This document shows, in pieces, positions 25,057-35,867 of a DNA stretch of 64,000 bases. Under the pieces are notes generated by a model. The model was not told the DNA's origin and made no database searches. It was given only the letters and a program-made list of their open reading frames with translations. The DNA lies in contig PCTW01000061.1 in assembly GCA_002786715.1 (NCBI GenBank), forward strand, positions 124,001-188,000. The letters run 5' to 3'. Each line of letters opens with the position of its first letter. Position 1 is the stretch's first letter. The stretch is from Bdellovibrio sp. CG22_combo_CG10-13_8_21_14_all_39_27. Lineage in GTDB: Bacteria > Bdellovibrionota > Bacteriovoracia > Bacteriovoracales > Bacteriovoracaceae. The translations under genes were made by a program, and so were the position numbers.

Positions 25057-25896
25057 ATGTTGAAAAAGATCGTTAAAGCCGCCTATGTGAAAGGAGACCC
25101 CCTCCAATTAGTGGATTTTCTGGCACTTAAAAGTGGACTGTCCAAGGCCAAGTTGAAAGAAGCGATGGTCAAGGGAGCTGTTTGGATTAAGGGGAAAAAG
25201 CGCAAAGGCAATTTTCGTGTTCGCCGTGCCACGGCCGAACTTCGAAATGGTGATATCGTCGAACTCTATTACGACGAAAAAATTCTCTCAGTTCCGGAAA
25301 TAGAAATCACTGAATTGCAAAGAGGCAGAGGATGGATAGCCTATTTCAAACCAGCAGGAGTGCTTTCTCAAGGGACAAAATATGGCGATCATATCAGTCT
25401 CCTTCGCCACGTTGAAAAGAAAGAGCGAGAGTCTTTTCTCATTCATCGACTTGATCGCGAGGCGAGTGGAGTGATGGTTGTTGCAACAAACAAAAAAATG
25501 GCGACAGATTTGTCCCGTCAGTTTGCAGAAAATAAAACCGTCAAAATCTATCGCGCCATTATTGAAGGTGAGATTGAGAGTTTAGGTAAAAAAGGCACGA
25601 TTGATCTTCCTCTCGAAGGTAAAGAAGCTCGCACCGATTATCAAATTTTAAAAACAAAGGGCAATCGGGCCCTGGTTGAAATTCTTTTGCACACAGGAAG
25701 AACTCATCAAATTAGAAAACACTTTTCCATGAAAAATTGTCCACTATATGGAGACGTAGAATATGGTCCTTATCGAGGACAACATTACGATCTTCCTCTG
25801 GTCGCCCACAGCCTAACTTTCTTTGATTTAGGCACGAAAAAGCCAGTCACAGTCGAGGTTTCGGGCGATCACGTCTTAACAGAGATTCCCGACTAA
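25057..25896 (+). CDS. RluA-family pseudouridine synthase
   Basis: An RNA uridine isomerase of 279 residues. An S4-like RNA-binding region (LVDFLALKSGLSKAKLKEAMVKGAVWIKG) leads into the synthase domain with the catalytic Asp in HRLDREASG and the RTHQIRKHF motif. The target could be 23S rRNA or tRNA; RluA, RluC and RluD types cannot be separated here. The start is uncertain: a GTG at 25033 adds 8 residues, and neither has a good ribosome site. Confidence 0.85.
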   Translation: MLKKIVKAAYVKGDPLQLVDFLALKSGLSKAKLKEAMVKGAVWIKGKKRKGNFRVRRATAELRNGDIVELYYDEKILSVPEIEITELQRGRGWIAYFKPAGVLSQGTKYGDHISLLRHVEKKERESFLIHRLDREASGVMVVATNKKMATDLSRQFAENKTVKIYRAIIEGEIESLGKKGTIDLPLEGKEARTDYQILKTKGNRALVEILLHTGRTHQIRKHFSMKNCPLYGDVEYGPYRGQHYDLPLVAHSLTFFDLGTKKPVTVEVSGDHVLTEIPD

Positions 25897-25969
25897 TTTG
25901 CGCCGGAAATAATTTCTTAAGCCCCTCTAAAATTGAGCCGAAGAGACTTCACCAGAAAAAGGGGGAGTC

Positions 25970-26194
25970 GTGAGTTCATCTTCAGCCGTTAAAAGTGATT
26001 TTGAAATAGAGTATTTTGAAAAATATTTTGGCGACATCAAGAATGTAAAGAAGTTAGTTGAGGATTGTCCTCGCTGCGGCTTTAAACTGTTCTTTCTTCA
26101 CAATTCAGATTTTTCTCACTTAGTCATTAAAGAGACCGCAAGTTGCAGCCACTGTGATTATGGTCAGCGCAAAGTTCTTCATCACATCAATTAA
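25970..26194 (+). CDS. Small zinc-ribbon protein
   Basis: A 74-residue protein with two CxxC pairs, CPRCG near residue 34 and CSHCD near residue 60, that would form a single zinc ribbon. The N-terminal 30 residues are acidic and helical. The start is GTG with GGGGGAG just upstream. Its function is unknown; the closeness to leuS may be accidental. A weak long-loop hairpin (AAACTCCT 26198 with AGGAGTTT 26241, then T-rich) lies downstream. Confidence 0.7.
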   Translation: MSSSSAVKSDFEIEYFEKYFGDIKNVKKLVEDCPRCGFKLFFLHNSDFSHLVIKETASCSHCDYGQRKVLHHIN

Positions 26195-26322
26195 TTAAAA
26201 CTCCTTCACTGCAGGCCACTAATTAATGTCCTTTGAGAGGAGGAGTTTCCTTTTATCATGGTCGACTCGAGCTTCCTTTGTTAGAATAGCGCCATTCTCT
26301 AATCTAAATAAACAGGTGCGTT

Positions 26323-29100
26323 ATGAGTTACAATTTTCAAGACATCGAAACGAAGTGGCAAAAGCATTGGGCAAAGAATAAAACCTTTAAAACCACAAAT
26401 GATACTTCAAAGCCAAAGTATTACGTCCTTGATATGTTTCCTTATCCTTCCGGAGCTGGTCTCCACGTTGGTCACCCGTTGGGTTATATCGCTTCAGATA
26501 TTTATACTCGCTATAAAAGATCGCAAGGCTTTAATGTTCTTCATCCGATGGGCTATGATGCTTTTGGTTTGCCAGCTGAACAGTACGCCATTCAAACGGG
26601 AACACATCCTGCGATTACAACAGATCAAAATATTAAAACTTACCGTTCGCAGCTAGATAAGCTTGGCTTCTCTTATGATTGGGATCGCGAATTTAAGACC
26701 TGTGATTCAAGTTATTACAAATGGACTCAATGGGTTTTTATTAAAATGTTTGAGTCTTGCTACGATCTTAAAGCTGACAAAGCAGTTTCAATTGATAATG
26801 TCGTTAAGCATATTGAAGCTCAAGGTTCAAAAGGCCTTCACTTTGCTTGCAATGAAGAGCTGGTTTTTAGCAAGGAAGAATGGAATTCCTTTTCAGAAGA
26901 AAAAAGAGAAGAAACACTCCAAAATTATCGCTTGGCCTATCTTGCAGATACTCCGGTCAATTGGTGTCCCGCTCTTGGCACAGTCTTGGCCAATGATGAA
27001 GTCAAAGACGGCCTCTCTGTTCGCGGAGCCCATCCGGTCGAACAAAGAATTATGAAACAATGGAATTTGCGCTTGAGCTGTTATGCTCAACGCCTCCTTG
27101 ATGGCCTTGACAAAATTGATTGGTCAGAATCAATCAAAGAAATTCAACGCAACTGGATTGGTCGCTCTGAAGGAGCAGAAGTCCTTTTTAAATTAAAAGG
27201 CCAAGATACGGGCTTTGAAATCTTCACGACGAGACCTGATACGATTTTTGGCGTGAGCTTTATGGTTCTCGCACCAGAGAGTGAATGGGTTCAGAAAGTG
27301 ACGACTAAAGAACAGACTTCAGCGGTTGAAAACTATTTAGAAGATTGTAAAAAGAAATCTCAACGCGAAAGAATGACAGATGTTAAAAAAGTCAGTGGTG
27401 TCTTTACTGGTGCTTACTGTACCCATCCATTTAGTGGCAAAGATATTCCCATTTGGATTGGTGACTATGTGTTAGGTGGTTATGGAACGGGCGCGATTAT
27501 GGCGGTTCCGGCCCACGACACTCGCGATTATGCCTTTGCTAAACATTTTAATCTTCCGATCACCGAAGTTGTGAGCGGTGGAGATATTTCAAAAGAGAGC
27601 TATGATGCGAAAGAGGGGAAGCTTGTTAATTCTGATTTCCTCAATGGACTTGAAGTAAAAGAAGCCATCAAAAAAGCAATCGCCCAAATTGAAGAGAAGA
27701 AATTAGGTGTGAAGAAGATTAATTATCGTCTTCGCGATGCTATTTTTTCTCGTCAAAGATACTGGGGAGAACCGTTTCCTGTTTATTATAAAAATGGCAT
27801 TCCTAAGATGTTAAAAGAAAGTGAACTTCCTCTTGAGCTCCCAGAAGTTGATGCTTACTTGCCAACCGAAACAGGCGAGCCACCTTTGGGACGTGCTAGA
27901 AATTGGCACAATAAAGATGGTGATGCTTATGAACTCTCGACGATGCCAGGATTTGCGGGATCATCCGCTTATTTCTTGCGCTATATGGACTCACAAAATA
28001 ATAAAGAACTTGTGAGCAAAGAAGCCGTTTCCTACTGGCAAGATGTGGATCTCTATCTCGGAGGTTCTGAGCACGCAACAGGACATCTTATTTATTCTCG
28101 TTTTTGGAATAAGTTTTTATTTGATCTCGGAATCGCCGTCAAAGATGAGCCTTTTAAAAAGCTCATCAATCAAGGGATGATTCAAGGTCGTTCTAATTTC
28201 GTTTATCGCCTAAAAAATGATGTAAATAAATTTGTCTCAGTGGGATTGAAAGATAAATATGATACCCAAGAATTGCACGTCGACGTCAATATTGTGGAAA
28301 ACGATATTTTAGATACCCAAGCTTTTAAAAAGTGGAGAGCAGAATTCGCGAAAGCCGAATTTATATTTGAACAGGCCGATGGCAAAGATGTTTATCGTTG
28401 TGGTTGGGCGGTTGAAAAAATGAGTAAGTCCATGTTCAACGTGGTCAACCCTGATCTTGTCGTTGAAAAGTACGGTGCTGATACTTTAAGACTTTATGAA
28501 ATGTTCTTAGGGCCACTCGAACAAAGTAAGCCATGGAACACGCAAGGGATTGAGGGCGTTTCTCGCTTTTTAAATAAGTTCTGGAGACTCTTTCATAACG
28601 ATAATGAGCAGTGGGAATTATCAAATGCTGAACCTAGCAAAGATGAGCTCAAGGTCCTTCATGGGACTATTAAAAAGGTGCACGAAGATATTGAGAATTT
28701 CTCATTCAATACTTCAGTAGCGGCTTTTATGATTGCCGCTAATGAATTAGGTAAGCTCAAGTGCAACAAAAAGGCCATTCTGGAGCCTTTGGTAGTTGTT
28801 TTGGCACCATTTGCTCCGCATTTCGCAGAAGAGCTTTGGAATCAACTAGGACACTCTGAGAGCATCACTACCGCGCCTTGGCCAGTGCATGAAGAAAAGT
28901 ATTTAGTTGAATCGAGTTATAATTATCCCATTTCATTTAATGGAAAAACTCGCTTCTTCATTGAAATCTCTCTCGATGCCGATGCAAAAGCTGTAGAGGA
29001 ATTGGTTAAGAGTCATGAAGAGACAATTAAGTATCTCGATGGTAAACCGATTAAGAAGTTGATCTTTGTACCAAAGCGAATCGTTAATATCGTTATTTAG
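26323..29100 (+). CDS. leuS: Leucyl-tRNA synthetase, Bacteroidetes-like type
   Basis: Class I synthetase of 925 residues that charges tRNA(Leu). The HIGH motif is [16 protein letters not shown] and the KMSKS motif is [10 protein letters not shown]. The editing domain ([27 protein letters not shown]) is present. It is about 60 residues longer than E. coli LeuRS. The extra stretches ([19 protein letters not shown] and [14 protein letters not shown] before the editing domain, and the long leucine-specific insertion before KMSKS) match what I know of Bacteroidetes LeuRS rather than proteobacterial ones, which suggests transfer (inference). The final stop shares TTAG with the convergent gene. Confidence 0.95.
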   Translation: MSYNFQDIETKWQKHWAKNKTFKTTNDTSKPKYYVLDMFPYPSGAGLHVGHPLGYIASDIYTRYKRSQGFNVLHPMGYDAFGLPAEQYAIQTGTHPAITTDQNIKTYRSQLDKLGFSYDWDREFKTCDSSYYKWTQWVFIKMFESCYDLKADKAVSIDNVVKHIEAQGSKGLHFACNEELVFSKEEWNSFSEEKREETLQNYRLAYLADTPVNWCPALGTVLANDEVKDGLSVRGAHPVEQRIMKQWNLRLSCYAQRLLDGLDKIDWSESIKEIQRNWIGRSEGAEVLFKLKGQDTGFEIFTTRPDTIFGVSFMVLAPESEWVQKVTTKEQTSAVENYLEDCKKKSQRERMTDVKKVSGVFTGAYCTHPFSGKDIPIWIGDYVLGGYGTGAIMAVPAHDTRDYAFAKHFNLPITEVVSGGDISKESYDAKEGKLVNSDFLNGLEVKEAIKKAIAQIEEKKLGVKKINYRLRDAIFSRQRYWGEPFPVYYKNGIPKMLKESELPLELPEVDAYLPTETGEPPLGRARNWHNKDGDAYELSTMPGFAGSSAYFLRYMDSQNNKELVSKEAVSYWQDVDLYLGGSEHATGHLIYSRFWNKFLFDLGIAVKDEPFKKLINQGMIQGRSNFVYRLKNDVNKFVSVGLKDKYDTQELHVDVNIVENDILDTQAFKKWRAEFAKAEFIFEQADGKDVYRCGWAVEKMSKSMFNVVNPDLVVEKYGADTLRLYEMFLGPLEQSKPWNTQGIEGVSRFLNKFWRLFHNDNEQWELSNAEPSKDELKVLHGTIKKVHEDIENFSFNTSVAAFMIAANELGKLKCNKKAILEPLVVVLAPFAPHFAEELWNQLGHSESITTAPWPVHEEKYLVESSYNYPISFNGKTRFFIEISLDADAKAVEELVKSHEETIKYLDGKPIKKLIFVPKRIVNIVI

Positions 29101-30872
29101 AAGTTGCCGATCAGGCTTCCTTCAAAAACGATACTATCTTGGCCAGCAAGTTCGACCATGGTTTTGAGCATGAGCAATCCTCGAGAACCCTTTCTTAAAT
29201 ATTTTAAAAAGAGCTTTGCTTGCTTCGATGGGTTCTGTTCTTTTTGAATTTCACTGAACCATCTTTGAACATCATTCGCTCTATCGTAAAGCTTTTCTTC
29301 TTTAGTCGAATTGTTCGAATTATCATTGTCGTTTGAGAAGTATTTACTTCTGAATTTCCATCTTGCATTTTGATTTCCCCACATCATTGGATCTGGCAAG
29401 CCAACTGCAGAACCAAGTGACGCCCAAATTTCATCATTTGATGATTCGAGAATGTACTTGAGCGCTTGTGGGAAAAAGCGAATTCTCACGTCTACCGAAG
29501 TTGGTCCATAGTTTTTCTCTGGATCAAACTTTACAGGCAATCTTAAGAATTGAGAGGCATTTTGAAGTTCTTCAGAAAGTTCATGTAACTCTTCGCCATA
29601 AGAATTATTATCACTGAATTGAAAAATAGCATCTAAAACAAAAGGTCCTTTTTTAATTGGAGCTTCGCCATTTGGTAAGTTCACTTTTAAAGGAATCAGC
29701 GTTGTAAACTTCGCAACTCTTCGCTCTTTTGATGAGAACCATTTTGAGTCTGAAATATCCTCTTGTTCAAGTTCTAGGTATTCAAACTCACGTCCGTCTT
29801 TGTATTTAGTGTTATAGTGAGTTTCAATGTAAATATTTCTAAAACCAGATCTCCAGATGATGAGATTGATAGAAAAGTTGTATTCACGTTTGAACTGATC
29901 TCCCTCCTTAACCATTTCTATTTCAACTCCTTCCGCCTTAGCAGCAAGAAGATCTTCAATAACTGTAAAGTCTCCAGTCATCATCGCATCATAAGCCTTT
30001 TTGCCATTCTCACTTTTGAGATCAAAGCGATAGACGAGAGTTTTAAAAATTGAAGTCGTTGTTTTGTAATTTAGAGTAATGGGTGAAAAACCACCATCAC
30101 TGCCCATGCTAATTGCAACAGGAACATCAATAACGTCAGAGAAGTAAATTCCAAATCCAAGACCAAAACCAGTGATAACGTCTTTGGCCTTCTCGATGGC
30201 AACCAAGGCCACATCTTCTTTTTCTTTAGAAACAGTAATTTTTAAATTCTGTTGAACTTGAATTTTTGTTTTCGGTCCAAAGTTAAAATGAGCTGGAAGT
30301 TCCATCCCCAAAAGATCGAGAATCCCACCACCAAAACGGACATACATTCCCGTTGTCGTTAGCGTTGTTACTTGTTCTCCCTCATTGAGGTTGTTAACCA
30401 ATTCCGAAGAAACTGGTAGTTTTTCTAAACTAAAGGGTTCAGCAAGAAGAGCATCTCTATAGCTTTTATATGAGCGAACATTGACAAAATTCTTATCCTT
30501 GATTGGCCCAGCTTGTACGTAAGGAAAGTAATATTGGAAAAGGAGGTTTGCAGCTAGCGTTGCTCCTTCCATGAGAAGTGAAGGGCCGATATTAACGGTA
30601 TCTACGGCAAGCCATCCTTTTTCCATGTCCGGCACGATTTGACGAGACACGCGCGGATTTAACCATCCCTTAGAATAAATTGTTCCTGCGACTTGAAGAT
30701 AGGTTTGTTCATTTAACCATTCAGGGTCCTGTTGCCATTCAACAAGATTTTCCCATTTTGGAGCTGCTTTATCTTGAATGTCAGACAACTCAATTTTAAG
30801 ATCTTCAGTTTTGTTTTGAGCAAAACCTTGAAGAGAGAGAGTAATTAAAATAAGTGCTAATATTCTTTTCAT
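29097..30872 (-). CDS. Large secreted protein paired with a BamA-like gene
   Basis: A 591-residue protein with a signal peptide ([19 protein letters not shown]). The chain is beta-rich, with a Gly-rich stretch ([20 protein letters not shown]) and a charged C-terminal helical part from about 500. There is no lipobox. I do not recognise the family. The gene starts 8 nt after the BamA-like gene and must be cotranscribed. Such pairing suggests a substrate, a periplasmic partner, or a barrel that depends on the BamA-like protein (inference). Confidence 0.65.
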   Translation of the reverse strand: MKRILALILITLSLQGFAQNKTEDLKIELSDIQDKAAPKWENLVEWQQDPEWLNEQTYLQVAGTIYSKGWLNPRVSRQIVPDMEKGWLAVDTVNIGPSLLMEGATLAANLLFQYYFPYVQAGPIKDKNFVNVRSYKSYRDALLAEPFSLEKLPVSSELVNNLNEGEQVTTLTTTGMYVRFGGGILDLLGMELPAHFNFGPKTKIQVQQNLKITVSKEKEDVALVAIEKAKDVITGFGLGFGIYFSDVIDVPVAISMGSDGGFSPITLNYKTTTSIFKTLVYRFDLKSENGKKAYDAMMTGDFTVIEDLLAAKAEGVEIEMVKEGDQFKREYNFSINLIIWRSGFRNIYIETHYNTKYKDGREFEYLELEQEDISDSKWFSSKERRVAKFTTLIPLKVNLPNGEAPIKKGPFVLDAIFQFSDNNSYGEELHELSEELQNASQFLRLPVKFDPEKNYGPTSVDVRIRFFPQALKYILESSNDEIWASLGSAVGLPDPMMWGNQNARWKFRSKYFSNDNDNSNNSTKEEKLYDRANDVQRWFSEIQKEQNPSKQAKLFLKYLRKGSRGLLMLKTMVELAGQDSIVFEGSLIGNF

Positions 30873-30880
30873 TATTAATC

Positions 30881-33130
30881 CTATAAGTCGTATGCGGGAT
30901 CATAATCCCCAAAAATAAAATAGAAAGGTTTAAGTTGGTCACCATTTTGACGTTTGAATGGAACTGCAACGCCGGCTTCGAGAACACCATTTAAGAAAGT
31001 TCCGGCCATGTTTGCTCTAAGTCCTAATCCTCCAACTGCTCTGATATCGGAAAAACCTGAGCTATCACCCATTGTCGCTGCTTCTAGAAAGACCACGCCT
31101 TTCAATTTGTTTTTCCACAATGGGAATGCATACTCTACGTTTGTTGAAACAACTGTATTTGCGGGTTTTCCATTTGGACCCTTAATTGAGTTTTCTTCGA
31201 AGCCTCTGAGTGTTCCTGGTCCACCTGCTTGGAAGCGTTCATAGAAAGGTGCTTTCGCTGTTGCATGGCCTAAAGTCACTCTGCCTTTTATTGTATGTGA
31301 AACGCCGTTTTCATTTGTCGCAAAAGAATGGGCGGCCATAAACGATGAGAATACTTTTACGTAGGCATCTCCATTGGCCATACTTGGCAGCATGGCCAAT
31401 TTGATTTTAACTCCATCTTTAACATCATTTGCAGAGTCAAGAGTTGTCGTTGAGTATAAGAGTGTTCCAATCATACCAACGATCACGCCATTTCCACTGG
31501 CATCATAATCTTCGACTTGCATAAGATCAGAAAGGTCGTCATAAGAGACAAATTCCAAACGCATTCCGATTCCCAATTTCATATGCTCAGTAATCTTTTT
31601 TTCAATGACAGCTTGAAGCTTAGCTCTGTACTCTTCGTAATCATGTTTATCGGCTTGACTCCCACTGAGCTCCGTTCTCATTTCAAGGTCTGAGCCAAAG
31701 AGGTGAGGGTCTTGATACATCAAACCGATTCTCGCCATTTCCATAGACTTCATTGCCGAGAAGTTGATTTTCTTTCCAGTGTTAAAGAGGTTGTTGTTGT
31801 TGTAACCAATTTCGCCAGCAAGTCCCGATTCAGTGCCCATACCTGCGCCAAAACGGATCATTTGGTTACCAGCTTGAGCAACCATAATGATGATATCTCC
31901 TGTCGTCTCAGAGTTTGGACGATAGTCGATTTGAACATCAGAGTAGTAGCCTGTCTCTTTCATTTTCTTTAAGGTTTTTTCAATTTCCTTGGTATTGACC
32001 ATTTGGCCTTCTTTTAGACCAACATCAAGTAAGATCGTTTCTTTCTTCATTTTAAATTGTCCTTCAAGGACAATATTATCAATGAATTGTTTTTTTCCTT
32101 CATCGACAGTGACGTAGACAATGCCTTCAGTATTGTCGAGAGAGGCTAAAACTTGAACAAGAGAGTGACCAACCTCACCATAAGCTTCTCTCAATTTTTG
32201 CATGCCAGTTCTAATATTTTTATCGCTGTATCCTGGCTTTTCTCCAAATTTGAAAAGTTTCGCAAGATCTTGATCAGAGAAAAGGGTATTCCCATAAATT
32301 CCCATTCCTCGAACTATTGTTTGTTCACCTTCTTCTACCGTAATATCAATTTCAATATAGCGTTGGTTTTTGATTTTGTACTTGTAGCTTGCCTTCGCAA
32401 GGAGGTAGCCATTATCACGATAAAAATCCTCAATCGTCTTGATGTCTTCATCTAATGAAAAGAGCTTGAATGTTGGACGACTCGCTAGGAAGAATGATCG
32501 CTTTTGAGTTTTTAGTACATCGAGGATTTGGCTTTCTCTCATTCCTTTATTACCGTGAATGCGAATATCATTGATAAGAATTCTTTTTGAACCAAAGTTT
32601 ACTTTAAATGTTACATCTACAGTTCTCTTTCTTCTTGTTTCAGTAATATCACTTGTGATTTTTACCTGTGGATATCCCATATTGATGAATTCATCTGAAA
32701 GCATTTTCTTGTCTCTTTCAATATTGCGAGCTTTAAAAAGAGCTCCTTTGAAAGTAGATAAGCGATCTCTTAAGTTGAGTGGTAGCTCTTCCATTTCGCC
32801 TGCATCGATTCTAACCATGCCAATTTTCCAGCGACGTTGCATTTCAAAGACTATGCGGATCATATTATCTTCAACAAGCGGACTAATTTTTGGAACGACT
32901 TCAGAGAATTGAGGGTTTTCTTTTTTTAGAAGTTCTGTATCTTCAATGAGATCACCAGTATTAAGAATTGAATTCCTTTGAGTTTTTAAATTGGAGATAT
33001 CAACTTCAACCATTTGAGATTGGTCATCGATAAAATCGATAGCAACAACAGTGAAAGGTTGGGCCATCGCCTCCCAAGAAAGGATGAGACCGATTGCGAT
33101 TATCCAAAAATAGTTCAAATATTTTGACAT
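30881..33130 (-). CDS. BamA/TamA-family outer-membrane assembly protein
   Basis: A 749-residue Omp85-family protein. After a signal peptide (WIIAIGLILSWEAMA-Q) come about four to five POTRA domains (to residue about 420; for example ILINDIRIHGNKGMRESQI and TIVRGMGIYGNTLFSDQDL) and a 16-strand barrel. The loop-6 motif is GGPGTLRGFEE. The C-terminus ends in DPAYDL rather than an aromatic residue. It could be the essential BamA or a second paralogue: the usual neighbours (skp/ompH, lpxD, rseP) are absent and a secreted unknown follows. Confidence 0.87.
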   Translation of the reverse strand: MSKYLNYFWIIAIGLILSWEAMAQPFTVVAIDFIDDQSQMVEVDISNLKTQRNSILNTGDLIEDTELLKKENPQFSEVVPKISPLVEDNMIRIVFEMQRRWKIGMVRIDAGEMEELPLNLRDRLSTFKGALFKARNIERDKKMLSDEFINMGYPQVKITSDITETRRKRTVDVTFKVNFGSKRILINDIRIHGNKGMRESQILDVLKTQKRSFFLASRPTFKLFSLDEDIKTIEDFYRDNGYLLAKASYKYKIKNQRYIEIDITVEEGEQTIVRGMGIYGNTLFSDQDLAKLFKFGEKPGYSDKNIRTGMQKLREAYGEVGHSLVQVLASLDNTEGIVYVTVDEGKKQFIDNIVLEGQFKMKKETILLDVGLKEGQMVNTKEIEKTLKKMKETGYYSDVQIDYRPNSETTGDIIIMVAQAGNQMIRFGAGMGTESGLAGEIGYNNNNLFNTGKKINFSAMKSMEMARIGLMYQDPHLFGSDLEMRTELSGSQADKHDYEEYRAKLQAVIEKKITEHMKLGIGMRLEFVSYDDLSDLMQVEDYDASGNGVIVGMIGTLLYSTTTLDSANDVKDGVKIKLAMLPSMANGDAYVKVFSSFMAAHSFATNENGVSHTIKGRVTLGHATAKAPFYERFQAGGPGTLRGFEENSIKGPNGKPANTVVSTNVEYAFPLWKNKLKGVVFLEAATMGDSSGFSDIRAVGGLGLRANMAGTFLNGVLEAGVAVPFKRQNGDQLKPFYFIFGDYDPAYDL

Positions 33131-33239
33131 AGGCTTCCCAAGTTCATTTATTTGATTGTATCGATAATAGGGGGAAGGGTAGAGTGAACGGGTAGAAAGG
33201 ATAGACCTGTAAAAAGATTAGTCAGAGAGGAGTTATTTC

Positions 33240-33749
33240 ATGGCCTTAAGTGAAGACGCTCAAAAAATGCGTGATCAAAGAAATGCCCAAATCAGGGCCG
33301 AACTTGGTGAAAGAACTGCCTTGGATGACCTCATTTCAAGTGTTTTAAGCAACTTTGCTTATCGTTATATAGAAACGAATGAAACGGGACCACTCAAGTC
33401 CAGCTATTTAGAAGATTCAATTATTGGAATAGAGGCCATAGAAACTTCCATGGTTAATGCCTTGAAAACGCAAAATCCACAGCTGCGAGCGGGCTTTATT
33501 GAATTGGCCCGTACCTTCACTAAAAAGGATCGCCCTTTCGTGAAATATTATCTGCTTTGCGAGTTTAAAGATTGGAGAGATTCTGGAAAAGGTGAAATCG
33601 CCGTTACCGCCAAAGCCGATTGGGGATTTCCAGATTTCAATGACTCATCAAAAAAAATGAAGATTGAAAAGAGATTAAAATTTGATGATCCCTTGGATGT
33701 GAGAAATAAATTGCCCTTAATTCTTGAAGAAGTTTGTACGCTCTTTTAA
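33240..33749 (+). CDS. Protein of unknown function
   Basis: A 169-residue soluble protein, helical in the first half (SEDAQKMRDQRNAQIRAEL) and beta-like in the second (FVKYYLLCEFKDWRD, GEIAVTAKADWGFPDF). GAGGAG precedes the ATG at good spacing. No signal peptide or family recognised. It diverges from the BamA-like gene and shares its stop (TTAA) with the convergent DUF309 gene. Confidence 0.6.
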   Translation: MALSEDAQKMRDQRNAQIRAELGERTALDDLISSVLSNFAYRYIETNETGPLKSSYLEDSIIGIEAIETSMVNALKTQNPQLRAGFIELARTFTKKDRPFVKYYLLCEFKDWRDSGKGEIAVTAKADWGFPDFNDSSKKMKIEKRLKFDDPLDVRNKLPLILEEVCTLF

Positions 33750-34204
33750 TAATTGATTTTGTAATTATGAATTTTCCAACTCTTAAGAATTTCATCCAAA
33801 TTTAGACCTAAAATTTTCTTATGTTCTTTTAAAAGTATATTAATGAGCTCGTGTGCCCTTTTGTGATGGGCATCGGAAGCAGGAATTTGTCCTTTAATTC
33901 TTTTCACTTCGCCTGCGCAACAGATGATTATCGCCTTGAGAAATTCGGCAATCGGGCCAGTTCTTTTGTGAGCATTCCATAAAGCCTCTAGATAAACATG
34001 GGCCTCCCAGAAATAATCGTGATTAATTAAATCAAGCGCATAACAGAAGTCCTTATTTGTAAGAGGATCACTTTCATCGATTTGTTTTGCAATCGGTTCT
34101 TCTTGACCAAACCAATGGCCACCTTCTTTGAAGGGATGAGGGTTTAAACCTGGAATGAAAGCATAATCGGGGAGTTGTCGTTCAGGACAATATTGTTTAT
34201 TCAT
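33746..34204 (-). CDS. DUF309-family protein
   Basis: A 152-residue soluble helical protein with the DUF309 core: LINHDYFWEAHVYLEALW, followed by EFLKAIIICCAGEVKRIKG and a conserved HHKRAHEL. The conserved Glu and His suggest metal binding, but the family has no settled function. The N-terminal LPDYAFIPGLNPHPF segment is also typical. Confidence 0.75.
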   Translation of the reverse strand: MNKQYCPERQLPDYAFIPGLNPHPFKEGGHWFGQEEPIAKQIDESDPLTNKDFCYALDLINHDYFWEAHVYLEALWNAHKRTGPIAEFLKAIIICCAGEVKRIKGQIPASDAHHKRAHELINILLKEHKKILGLNLDEILKSWKIHNYKINY

Positions 34205-34299
34205 GTGTTCATATTATGACAGAGTCCTAAAATTTTTTCTCTCTCTCTTTTTACGGTACATATTAAACGTTATGATTTCACGTGTCATAAGGAGTTATC

Positions 34300-34980
34300 A
34301 TGTTTAAGCTTATTATTTTAGGGCTAATGGCCTCTCCATCTGTTTGGGCACAAGCTGATCTTCAAATAGATTTTCGAAAAAACGTTTCTAAGCGTTTAGA
34401 GAATATCCGTTTGGCCCAAGAAAAAGCACAAGAAGTCATGGACTCGGTTTTGAGCCTCGCGCAGAAAAATGAAGAAGCTAAGCCTCTCGTCTCGCAATTT
34501 TATTATGAAGTTGCACAAAGAATGGAATTTAAGAGTGAAAATTCTCAGATCGATACTCATCGATTTTTAGTCTCAGAGTACTCACCTTATTTAGCGGCCC
34601 TCAATGAAAAAGATAATTCAAAGGCCAGCCTTTGGAAAAATAAACTAGAAAAACTCGACCAAAAGTATCAGTCGGGAAGTTCTTCATATGAATTTTGGTT
34701 TGAAAATATTGGTCAATTGCCTATGCGGTTTGATGATGAAACCTGTAACCAAAATGAAAAAGAGAAATTAAATAGACAGCTTTCTCTCGGCTTTTCACAC
34801 AACCAATTAACCCTTTTAGAAAATGGGCCGCTGATTCAATCTTGGCTTTCAAGAGGGGAACTTAAAGTCAGTTGCCTTGCAGATAAAACAGACTATTCTG
34901 ATCAGGAACATCGGTTAAGTGTTAGACCTCTCGAGACGATTGCAAAAATAAGGGAAGCATTAACTCGTCATCTTGAATAG
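34300..34980 (+). CDS. Secreted protein of unknown function
   Basis: A 226-residue predicted periplasmic protein. Signal peptide MFKLIILGLMASPSVWA-Q; the mature part is charged and helical in the first 100 residues, with two widely spaced Cys (DETCNQ, KVSCLAD) that may form a disulfide. A TAAGGAG site precedes the ATG. No family recognised. The next gene, a lipoprotein, begins about 85 bp downstream on the same strand. Confidence 0.65.
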   Translation: MFKLIILGLMASPSVWAQADLQIDFRKNVSKRLENIRLAQEKAQEVMDSVLSLAQKNEEAKPLVSQFYYEVAQRMEFKSENSQIDTHRFLVSEYSPYLAALNEKDNSKASLWKNKLEKLDQKYQSGSSSYEFWFENIGQLPMRFDDETCNQNEKEKLNRQLSLGFSHNQLTLLENGPLIQSWLSRGELKVSCLADKTDYSDQEHRLSVRPLETIAKIREALTRHLE

Positions 34981-35065
34981 AAGAGCGACTGATTTGCCCT
35001 TTCATGCAATAAATCATGTTTTGATATAAACTTAAGACTGTTCATCAATGGCATGGGAGGCGATG

Positions 35066-35773
35066 ATGAAATGGGTGTTAAGTGGGATATTCTTACTGTT
35101 CTTTTCTTCGGGCTGTAGTCACAACCATAAAAGTGGTGGGCGGTCTCTGGCCTCTGTTGCGACTTCTGAATTGCAAAAAGATGATCTAAGACTTCAAAGA
35201 AATGCTGAAAAATTTAGTGGTCAATTCCAGGGATCAAAGATTGCTGGAAAAAGACAGCTTTACGATATAGCCGACTGTCACTTTATTTACGATCGTGGAT
35301 TGGAAATGACAGAGGATGGAAGTGGGCAGTATCAGTACGAAAGATTCATTATCAATTTTATGGGTAGCAATCAAAAATCAAATGAGAAAGCATTTGATAG
35401 CGTCGTTTACAATCAAAGAGTTTATGGACAGAAATTAGTAAAATGGAACTTCTCTCAAAGCTTTGGCCCTGTAGCCCTTCATCCAGGGCAGGGTCATGAA
35501 AATTTGGATTCGCAAAAGGCCCAAATGACTTTTGAAAGAATGGACGGAACTAAAGCAAAAATGATTTTTACTCATAGCGATACTTACTCTGTGCAAAATA
35601 GTGCTTTTTACCTTCCAGGTGAGAAAAGAGACTATAAAGTCGTGCTTGAATTTGATGAATTTACAGACATTAGGACTAAGTTAAGCCACGCATCTGTAGA
35701 GGCAACTTCTTCAACTGGCGGCAAAGTCGTTGATGTGCAATGTTCCCAATTTTACGATCCTGAAGAAAAATAA
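35066..35773 (+). CDS. Predicted lipoprotein
   Basis: A 235-residue protein with a lipoprotein signal (MKWVLSGIFLLFFSSGC), Cys17 as lipid site. The mature part is beta-rich with two further Cys (IADCHFIYDR and VDVQCSQFYD) that could form a disulfide. The start is chosen at 35066 because GGGAGG lies 5 nt upstream; two closer upstream ATGs are in frame. Function unknown. Confidence 0.65.
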   Translation: MKWVLSGIFLLFFSSGCSHNHKSGGRSLASVATSELQKDDLRLQRNAEKFSGQFQGSKIAGKRQLYDIADCHFIYDRGLEMTEDGSGQYQYERFIINFMGSNQKSNEKAFDSVVYNQRVYGQKLVKWNFSQSFGPVALHPGQGHENLDSQKAQMTFERMDGTKAKMIFTHSDTYSVQNSAFYLPGEKRDYKVVLEFDEFTDIRTKLSHASVEATSSTGGKVVDVQCSQFYDPEEK

Positions 35774-35799
35774 CTCGCAAGCTTAAATTCCTCATTTCT

Positions 35800-35828
35800 T
35801 TGTCAAATGACTATAAATAGACTAAATT
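35800..35828 (+). promoter_or_regulatory. Candidate promoter for serS
   Basis: TTGTCA (35800-35805), a 17-bp spacer, TAAATT (35823-35828). It lies in the only gap upstream of serS. Confidence 0.4.
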
Positions 35829-35867
35829 CTAGGAATCGCTTTATCCGTTATTCAGGAGTCATTGGTC

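Noticed and set aside
26198-26256. Inverted repeat AAACTCCT/AGGAGTTT as terminator or leuS leader element
   Set aside because: The 35-nt loop and interrupted T-tract make it weak; no T-box features (specifier loop, conserved T-box sequence) are present.
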